A stretch of 64,000 nt of DNA from Coprococcus comes ATCC 27758 (lineage in GTDB: Bacteria > Bacillota > Clostridia > Lachnospirales > Lachnospiraceae), in contig NZ_CP102277.1 in NCBI RefSeq assembly GCF_025149785.1, positions 1,116,001 to 1,180,000 on the forward strand. The letters run 5' to 3'. Shown one piece after another: positions 58,564 to 64,000 of the stretch. A program made the translations under genes and the position numbers. The notes beneath the pieces are model-generated. The model made no database searches. It saw only the letters and a program-made list of their open reading frames with translations, and had not been told where the DNA came from. The first letter of the stretch is position 1. The number at the start of each line of letters is the position of its first letter.

Positions 58564-60151
58564 CAAAAACCAGCCAAAAGAGTCAAATAAATATGGTTCC
58601 AGACTGCGGGAGATGACAGCAGTCCTCAGAAAACATGGGATTACCGGTGGACTTACCCCGGAAAAGCTCCGGCTGATCCTGGAGGATCTGGGGCCGACTT
58701 ATATTAAGCTTGGTCAGATCATGTCACTGCATTCCGACATTCTTCCGAAAAGCTATTGTGAAGAACTGATGCGGCTTCATTCCGAGGTGACACCGATGCC
58801 ATTTGAACAGGTAGCAGAAGTGATCCGCAAGTCCTACGGTTATGAGTGGAACGAAGTGTTCCAGAGCATTGATGTGCATCCACTGGGATCGGCATCGATC
58901 GCACAGGTCCACCGGGCGGTTCTGAAGACTGGGGAAGATGTTGTCGTCAAAGTTCAGAGGCAGGGCATCTATAAGGTAATGTCCAGAGATATCAGTCTGC
59001 TCCACAAAGCGGCAAAGCTGGTCCCGCCAGGTACGATCAAGGACATGGTGGATATTAACATGGTCCTGGACGAGCTCTGGACTGTCACCCAGCAGGAGAT
59101 GAATTTCCTTCTGGAGGCAGCCAGTATGGAAGAATTTGCCCAGCGCAATCAGGATGTGGCTTTTGTTACAACGCCTCGGCTCTATCGCGAATATACGACC
59201 AACCATGTGCTAGTGATGGAATATATTGATGGATTTGCAATCAACGATAAAGAAAATCTGCTGGCAAATGGCTATGATCTGAATGAGATTGGAACAAAGC
59301 TTGTAGATAATTACATTCGCCAGGTTATGGAGGACGGTTTTTTTCATGCTGATCCGCATCCAGGCAATGTGCGTATCCGTGATGGAAAGATTGTTTGGAT
59401 CGATATGGGAATGATGGGAAGACTTACCGAGCGTGACCGGGAACAGATCAGCAATGCAGTCAAAGGTGTGGCAGAGAATGACATCGGTCTGATCCAGGAA
59501 GCGGTGATGGCACTTGGCGAGTTCCGTGGAAAGCCGGATCAGAGCAAGCTGTATGAAGATATCAATAATCTGATGGCAAAATATGGAACGATTGATATGG
59601 GTGATATCGATATTGCGGAAGTTATGCAGGATCTGATGGAAGTGATGAAGGAAAATAAAATTTCTATGCCTCATGGACTTACTATGCTTGCAAGAGGACT
59701 CGCCAATATGGAAGGTGTGCTTGCCGAGATCAGTCCGCAGATCAACATGGTTGAGATTGCGGCGGCACGGATGAAGGAGAGCTTTCTGACGAAGGAACAG
59801 TGGAAAAAAGAGATAAAGAATGATGCAAAAAGACTGTATCGTTCTCTTCACAAGGCAATGGATATTCCTTCCCTTGCAGCAGACATCCTGCAGGGTCACA
59901 TGAAAGGACAGACCAGAGTCAATCTGGATCTTCATACTTCGGATGAGCTTTCCGGGTTGCTCAGGAGGTTGGTGCGGAATATTGTAATGGGGCTGTGGGT
60001 GATGGCACTTCTGATCAGTTCCAGCATTATCTGTACAACCAATATGCAGCCAAGGTTGTGGGGGATTCCGGCAATCGGTGCGTTTGGATATCTGATGGCA
60101 TTTGCTATTGTAATGTATGTTTTTATCAAACATATCTTTTCAAAAAAATAA
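58556..60151 (+). CDS. AarF/UbiB family atypical kinase
   Basis: 531 residues. Shows the UbiB hallmarks: the KxGQ motif LGPTYIKLGQIMSLHSDILP, the alanine-rich nucleotide loop LGSASIAQVHRAVL, catalytic lysine in DVVVKVQRQGI, GFFHADPHPGNVRI (metal ligand Asn) and VWIDMGMMGRLTERD (DFG-like Asp). Two C-terminal membrane helices (GLWVMALLISSSIICTTNM, IPAIGAFGYLMAFAIVMYV) anchor it. In respirers it supports ubiquinone synthesis, but no quinone pathway is expected or seen here, so a lipid-related role is more likely. Translationally coupled to the phasin-like gene. Confidence 0.9.
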   Translation: MSNKNQPKESNKYGSRLREMTAVLRKHGITGGLTPEKLRLILEDLGPTYIKLGQIMSLHSDILPKSYCEELMRLHSEVTPMPFEQVAEVIRKSYGYEWNEVFQSIDVHPLGSASIAQVHRAVLKTGEDVVVKVQRQGIYKVMSRDISLLHKAAKLVPPGTIKDMVDINMVLDELWTVTQQEMNFLLEAASMEEFAQRNQDVAFVTTPRLYREYTTNHVLVMEYIDGFAINDKENLLANGYDLNEIGTKLVDNYIRQVMEDGFFHADPHPGNVRIRDGKIVWIDMGMMGRLTERDREQISNAVKGVAENDIGLIQEAVMALGEFRGKPDQSKLYEDINNLMAKYGTIDMGDIDIAEVMQDLMEVMKENKISMPHGLTMLARGLANMEGVLAEISPQINMVEIAAARMKESFLTKEQWKKEIKNDAKRLYRSLHKAMDIPSLAADILQGHMKGQTRVNLDLHTSDELSGLLRRLVRNIVMGLWVMALLISSSIICTTNMQPRLWGIPAIGAFGYLMAFAIVMYVFIKHIFSKK

Positions 60152-60170
60152 ATAAACAGGGGGAAAAGAG

Positions 60171-61955
60171 ATGCGGAAGGAGTTTTATACAGGGCATCTT
60201 TTTGATGTATATCGTTATTTTGGAGCGCATAAAGAGGGTGAAAATTTTATTTTCCGTGTGTTTGCGCCATCGGCAAAAGGAGTGTGCGTATTTGGAGAAT
60301 TCAGTAACTGGACAGAGATCCCGATGTATCAGGAGGGACAGAGCGGTGTATATGTGTCAGAGCCGATTCCGGCGAAGACTGGTCAGCTGTATAAGTACTG
60401 CATTTACACAGCAAATGGCGGAAGGGTAGAGCACTGTGATCCATATGGCTTCCAGATGGAATTAAGACCAGGAGATTGCTCAATCTTAACGGATCTTTAT
60501 AGTTATAAATTTAAGGATGAAAAATGGATGAAGAACCGGACAGTCGGATTTGACAGTCCGGTCAATATCTATGAGATCCATGCAGGATCCTGGAGAAAAA
60601 AAGGAGAAGGGCAGACCGACTGGTATACTTATATTGAGCTTGCAAAGCTTCTGATTCCTTATGTAAAAAAGAATCATTATACTCATATTGAGATGATGCC
60701 GCTTTCCGAGCATCCTTTTGACGGATCCTGGGGATATCAGAATACCGGATTTTTTGCGCCGACCGCACGTTATGGAACACCGGATGAGCTGAAAAAATTT
60801 GTGGATGAGTGTCACCAGGCAGGAATTGGTGTGATCATGGATTTTGTTCCGGTACATTTTGCAGTCGATTATTATGGCTTGAAAGAATTTGACGGAACCT
60901 GTCTGTATGAATATCCAAATGCGGCAGTAGGTGAAAGCGAATGGGGAAGCTGTAATTTCATGCATTCCAGAGGGGAAGTACGATGTTTCTTACAGTCGGC
61001 AGCAAATTACTGGCTGAGTGAGTTCCATTTTGACGGAATCCGTATGGATGCAGTCAGCCGTCTGATCTACTGGCAGGGTGACGAGGCCAGAGGTGTTAAC
61101 GGAACGACACTGGATTTTCTGAAGGTGATGAACCAGGGACTAAAGTCCCTTCATCCGACAGCCATGCTGATCGCAGAAGATTCCACCAATTTTCCAGGTG
61201 TTACCAAACCGGTTGACCAGGGAGGAGTTGGTTTTGATTACAAGTGGGATCTTGGCTTCATGCACGATACACTGGAATATTTCCAGAGTGCACCAGAATA
61301 CAGAAGCAGAGATTATCATAAGCTGACATTCTCGATGATGTATTATTATAATGAGCGTTTTTTGCTGGAATACTGTCATGACGAAGTGGTACATGGAAAG
61401 GCAACGATTCTCCAGAAGATGAACGGAGAATATGAGGATAAGTTCCCGCAGGCAAGAGCTATGTATCTGTATATGATGGCGCATCCTGGTAAGAAGCTGA
61501 ATTTCATGGGAAATGAATTCGGTCAGCTTCGCGAGTGGGATGAAAGCCGCGAGCAGGACTGGGATATCCTAAAATATCCGCTCCATGATGCATTTCACCG
61601 TTATATGATCGAACTGAATCGCATCGGTCAGGAAAATGATGCATTCTGGCATGATTATGATCCGGAGAATTTCAAATGGCTGGACTGCCATCAGGAAGAG
61701 CGCTGTATCTATGCGATCAAAAGAAAAGGAAAAAATAAGAACTTTATCGCGATATTCAACTTCTCAGACGAAGAACAGGAAGATTACGAACTGGATACCG
61801 AAGAAGAAGGAAAACTCAGTGTGATACTGGATACGGACTGGGACGAATATGGAGGAAATACAAAAAAGAAAAAGACATTGCCGGCAAAAGCAAAAAAAGG
61901 GACGCATGTGACGCTGGACCTGCCGCCGTTTTCGGGGATTTTGCTGATGAGTTAG
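60171..61955 (+). CDS. glgB: 1,4-alpha-glucan branching enzyme
   Basis: 594 residues. Makes alpha-1,6 branches in glycogen. CBM48 early (FIFRVFAPSAKGVCVFGEFS, NWTEIPM), then the GH13 barrel: IEMMPLSEHPFDGSWGYQNT, GVIMDFVPVHFAVDYY (region I), FDGIRMDAVSRLIYW (region II, nucleophile Asp), LIAEDSTNFPGV (region III, Glu) and LEYCHDEVVHGKATI (region IV). The C-terminal beta domain ends LPPFSGILLM. It lacks the long N-terminal extension of E. coli GlgB. No other glg gene is next to it; AGGGGGAAAAG precedes the ATG. Confidence 0.93.
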   Translation: MRKEFYTGHLFDVYRYFGAHKEGENFIFRVFAPSAKGVCVFGEFSNWTEIPMYQEGQSGVYVSEPIPAKTGQLYKYCIYTANGGRVEHCDPYGFQMELRPGDCSILTDLYSYKFKDEKWMKNRTVGFDSPVNIYEIHAGSWRKKGEGQTDWYTYIELAKLLIPYVKKNHYTHIEMMPLSEHPFDGSWGYQNTGFFAPTARYGTPDELKKFVDECHQAGIGVIMDFVPVHFAVDYYGLKEFDGTCLYEYPNAAVGESEWGSCNFMHSRGEVRCFLQSAANYWLSEFHFDGIRMDAVSRLIYWQGDEARGVNGTTLDFLKVMNQGLKSLHPTAMLIAEDSTNFPGVTKPVDQGGVGFDYKWDLGFMHDTLEYFQSAPEYRSRDYHKLTFSMMYYYNERFLLEYCHDEVVHGKATILQKMNGEYEDKFPQARAMYLYMMAHPGKKLNFMGNEFGQLREWDESREQDWDILKYPLHDAFHRYMIELNRIGQENDAFWHDYDPENFKWLDCHQEERCIYAIKRKGKNKNFIAIFNFSDEEQEDYELDTEEEGKLSVILDTDWDEYGGNTKKKKTLPAKAKKGTHVTLDLPPFSGILLMS

Positions 61956-61971
61956 GTGATAGGAAAGGGAC

Positions 61972-62126
61972 GCCCGGGGCAGAACGATATTTCTGCTTTC
62001 GGGCGCGCTTTCGCTCCGCAAAAAACGCAGCGGTACTAAGTTCGGTGATACCGCAAGCGTTATCCCCTCACTAAGTGCCGGCGTTTTTTGAGGGCCCGCC
62101 AGCAGAATTATCGTTCTGCCCCGGGC
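61972..62126 (+). repeat. FB2 foldback element, copy 1
   Basis: 155 nt, G+C-rich. The outer arms 61972-61997 and 62101-62126 are 26-nt inverted repeats with a single mismatch (GCCCGGGGCAGAACGATA...). Inside, CAAAAAACGC with GCGG pairs with CCGGCGTTTTTTG. The apical region carries TACTAAGTTCGGTGATACCG and CCCTCACTAAGTGCCGGCG, which recur in the second copy. The arms share nothing with copy 2. No convincing reading frame. Confidence 0.85.
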
Positions 62127-62411
62127 TGTGCTATGACACCAGAACCGCATCGGCGAAGGGGGGAAGACGGCACCATAATACTAAGCGCACAAAAAACTAA
62201 TACCAGGGGGGACGGCATCCGCTGCGCATCGCCTGGATGTGGTGTCTGACGGGAAGTGGTGGCAATGGATTTGCAGAAGTACTGGAGGTATATTGATAAG
62301 GTATAAAGTTTACGTTCCTGAGCAACCTATCCCACTGAAATTAAAATAGTATTTTCCCAGTGCGGCAGCGAAGCGCCTCCGTACAACTTGTACTGGAGCG
62401 ACAAACGCAAG
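62127..62411. other. Intergenic stretch between FB2 copies
   Basis: 285 nt. Contains ATACTAAGCGCAC and ACTAATACCAGG fragments near 62178-62205 that recall pieces of the FB2 core, a CATCC/GGATG hairpin around 62217-62239, an ACTG/CAGT pair around 62334-62362, and CTCCGTACAA with TTGTACTGGAG (62377-62398). Probably decayed repeat material; no gene is supported. Confidence 0.4.
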
Positions 62412-62546
62412 CACCCATGCATTCGGAATGAACCCCATCGGAAACGTCGGTACTTAGTGAGAGGACGTCGTCAGACATCATCGAACTTAGTATCCGCTAC
62501 GTTTGCGGACTAAGCGCGAGCGGGGGTGAATCCGAATCCATGGGTG
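62412..62546 (-). repeat. FB2 foldback element, copy 2
   Basis: 135 nt, opposite orientation to copy 1. Outer arms CACCCATGCATTCGGAATG (62412 on) and CATTCGG-type complement ending CCATGGGTG (62546) pair with a few mismatches. On the minus strand the core reads CCGCAAACGTAGCGGATACT, AAGTTCGATGATG and CCTCTCACTAAGTACCGACG, matching copy 1 at TACTAAGTTCGrTGAT and CTCACTAAGTrCCGrCGTTT. The outer arms are unrelated to those of copy 1. Confidence 0.8.
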
Positions 62547-62564
62547 TGTAACTTTGCCAACCAC

Positions 62565-64000
62565 CTACAACTTACAAACCTCCCTGTCGTAAGTTATCAG
62601 CCCGTTTATTTCATCTTCGATGTCGGAGAGTTGTGTATATACTGCTCCGCACAATCCCTGTTCTTTGAGGGGGTCGATTTCTTCAGACATAAGTTTATGA
62701 TAGGCTGCCTGGAATTCTTCCTGTGAAGAGCAGATTTTATATCCGTATGTCTTGCCGGAGCAGGTATGTCCTTTGACCTGGCAGGTGTAGCCTCCGTATT
62801 CGGAAATGACGAAAGCGCGGTCAGATGGAGTTACGAACTGCTTTGCAAAGTAGTTATGTTCACTTTTGAAATCTCCCTGCCGTCTGTCAAACCATCCACT
62901 GGCGGAATCGATGAGCCGGGTGTCATCCAGTTCGCGGAATAAGGCAGTGAGCTTTTTTGAATCAAACTGTCCCCAGCCTTCATTGAAGATTACCCAGGTG
63001 CTGATGCATGGGAATGCTTTTAGGGCAGTGACAGTTTCTTTGCATTCACGGATGAATTCTTCTCTGCCATGTACATTTTTCCTGCCGAAGAGAGGATGAA
63101 TCCGGTCACTGGTGTGAAGCTTGAATTTTGGAAAGAGTGCAGGCAGCCAGGTCATGAACGGAGCATTGTAGGTGCCACCGTTTACCATGTCCTGCCAGAC
63201 GATCATTCCAAGACGGTCGCAATGATAATACCATCTTGCAGTCTCGACTTTTACATGCTTACGGATCATGTTGAAGCCGAGATTTTTCATGGTCTGGATA
63301 TCATAGATCAGCGCTTCATCAGATGGTGCAGTGTAAAGCCCGTCCGGCCAGTATCCCTGATCCAGGACTCCATTCAGAAAAAGTGGTTCATGGTTCAGGC
63401 AGAAGCGGGGAAGTCCTTTTTTATCCGGTTCGATGGTAAAGGTACGCATTGCAAAATAGCCGGTGACTTTATCTTCGCCTGCTTGTATCTCAATTGTATA
63501 AAGATAAGGATCATCAGGATTCCAGGGATGCATATTGTTGACGTCACAGTAGCAGGAGTAACAGCAAAGAGAGTCAGACTGATTGGTGCAGATCCCTTTG
63601 GAAATCAGGCGACCGTCCATGTCTCTGACGTGACAGACAACCGCTTCGGCATCGCTGCATCCGGAAATCGGATGATTTAAAAGAAGGGATACATGTACCG
63701 TCTCTTTTTCATATAAAGGGGTGAGTTCCAGTTTTTTGACATAGACAGCCGGAACCCATTCCATCCATACTGTCTGCCAGATTCCACTCTGGGCAGTGTA
63801 GAACATTCCGCCACGCTTTAATTTCTGTTTTCCAACACTGTGATAAGAAGTGTCGGAACGGTCTTCAATGTGTACAGTCAGAGTGTTGCAACCCTCCTGC
63901 AGAGCATCTGTGATATCAGCAGAAAATGGAAGATATCCGCCGATATGTGAGACAACTACTTTTCCATTTACCAGAACTTTCGCATACTGATCGACTGCAC
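62565..64000 (-). CDS. Glycoside hydrolase family 2 protein, 5' end beyond the window
   Basis: At least 478 codons; the frame is open to the right window edge, so the N-terminus is missing. Beta-galactosidase/glucuronidase architecture: the end of the jelly-roll sugar-binding domain (KVLVNGKVVVSHIGGYLPFS, MFYTAQSGIWQTVWMEWVP), an immunoglobulin-like domain, then the TIM barrel (LNGVLDQGYWPDGLYTAPSD, MKNLGFNMIRKHVKVE, VIFNEGWGQFDSKKL with the acid/base Glu after Asn, VISEYGGYTCQVKGHT with the nucleophile Glu). FNEGWGQ and the ending VYTQLSDIEDEINGLITYDR are characteristic of this GH2 branch. Substrate undetermined. Confidence 0.9.
   Translation of the reverse strand, partial: AVDQYAKVLVNGKVVVSHIGGYLPFSADITDALQEGCNTLTVHIEDRSDTSYHSVGKQKLKRGGMFYTAQSGIWQTVWMEWVPAVYVKKLELTPLYEKETVHVSLLLNHPISGCSDAEAVVCHVRDMDGRLISKGICTNQSDSLCCYSCYCDVNNMHPWNPDDPYLYTIEIQAGEDKVTGYFAMRTFTIEPDKKGLPRFCLNHEPLFLNGVLDQGYWPDGLYTAPSDEALIYDIQTMKNLGFNMIRKHVKVETARWYYHCDRLGMIVWQDMVNGGTYNAPFMTWLPALFPKFKLHTSDRIHPLFGRKNVHGREEFIRECKETVTALKAFPCISTWVIFNEGWGQFDSKKLTALFRELDDTRLIDSASGWFDRRQGDFKSEHNYFAKQFVTPSDRAFVISEYGGYTCQVKGHTCSGKTYGYKICSSQEEFQAAYHKLMSEEIDPLKEQGLCGAVYTQLSDIEDEINGLITYDREVCKL

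Noticed and set aside
1-64000. tRNA, rRNA, CRISPR array, prophage or replication origin
   Set aside because: I looked for tRNA-like cloverleafs with TTCGA-type loops, rRNA signatures, evenly spaced direct repeats, phage structural genes and DnaA-box clusters by eye and found none that I could support.

Overview
The window reads as chromosomal DNA of an anaerobic Clostridia member, most likely Lachnospiraceae. Reasons: moderate G+C; strong AGGAGG-type ribosome binding sites; a Gram-positive PolC replicase directly after ispG; the rho-rpmE-DUF1385-prmC-prfA block; DUF4364, DUF4867 and DUF975 proteins; a fructose PTS with HPr and enzyme I in the same run; and no respiratory genes. No rRNA, tRNA, CRISPR array, prophage or intact insertion sequence was seen.

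Layout. 0-8.2 kb: pyrophosphatase end, flavin reductase, iron alcohol dehydrogenase behind a long structured leader, polysaccharide deacetylase, RarA, NfeD plus SPFH protein, and a LytTR two-component pair. 8.5-11.2 kb (minus): malic enzyme, TIGR01212 radical SAM protein and DUF4364 operon. 11.4-16 kb: rho, rpmE, DUF1385, prmC, prfA. 16-23.7 kb: LysR and YitT, MnmM-type methyltransferase, DUF2156 protein, two aminotransferases, COG2426 protein. 24.5-28 kb: radical SAM protein, then a vitamin B6 module (ECF S component, pyridoxamine kinase, divergent MocR-type regulator). 28-33.5 kb: an IS110 remnant fused upstream of an AraC regulator, then DUF4867, sugar isomerase and xylulokinase. 33.5-39.8 kb: small anchored protein, ispG, polC. 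40-45.8 kb: fruR-fruK-fruA-ptsH-ptsI. 46-50.3 kb: purine permease, ABC-F protein, DUF975. 50.3-55.5 kb: a patchy accessory stretch with several gene fragments. 55.8-62 kb: MATE, undecaprenol/diacylglycerol kinase, a helical protein with a UbiB kinase, glgB. The window ends inside a GH2 glycosidase on the minus strand.

The most interesting structure is not protein-coding. Five full copies and one deletion derivative of a foldback element of about 160 nt (called FB1 here) lie in intergenic gaps at 8.2, 19.6, 23.8, 24.3, 31.8 and 39.9 kb. Each has a conserved core with an internal hairpin, flanked by long arms that pair with each other but differ in sequence from copy to copy. The internal hairpin stem and the inner helix show compensatory base changes, so the folded form (RNA or single-stranded DNA) appears to be under selection. 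The arms also share a fixed plan: an AAAA tetrad on the 5' arm and TTTT on the 3' arm, 12 or 13 nt from a conserved ATTC/GAAT. A second family (FB2) of the same general design but with a different core has two copies in opposite orientation between glgB and the GH2 gene. A third complex foldback block lies upstream of the alcohol dehydrogenase gene. I do not recognise any of these as a named element.

Other points: five helically spaced TGAnTGA repeats at the fruR promoter; a perfect palindrome overlapping the -10 box of the rpmE promoter; and a nonsense-disrupted IS110 transposase that continues in frame into an AraC regulator.
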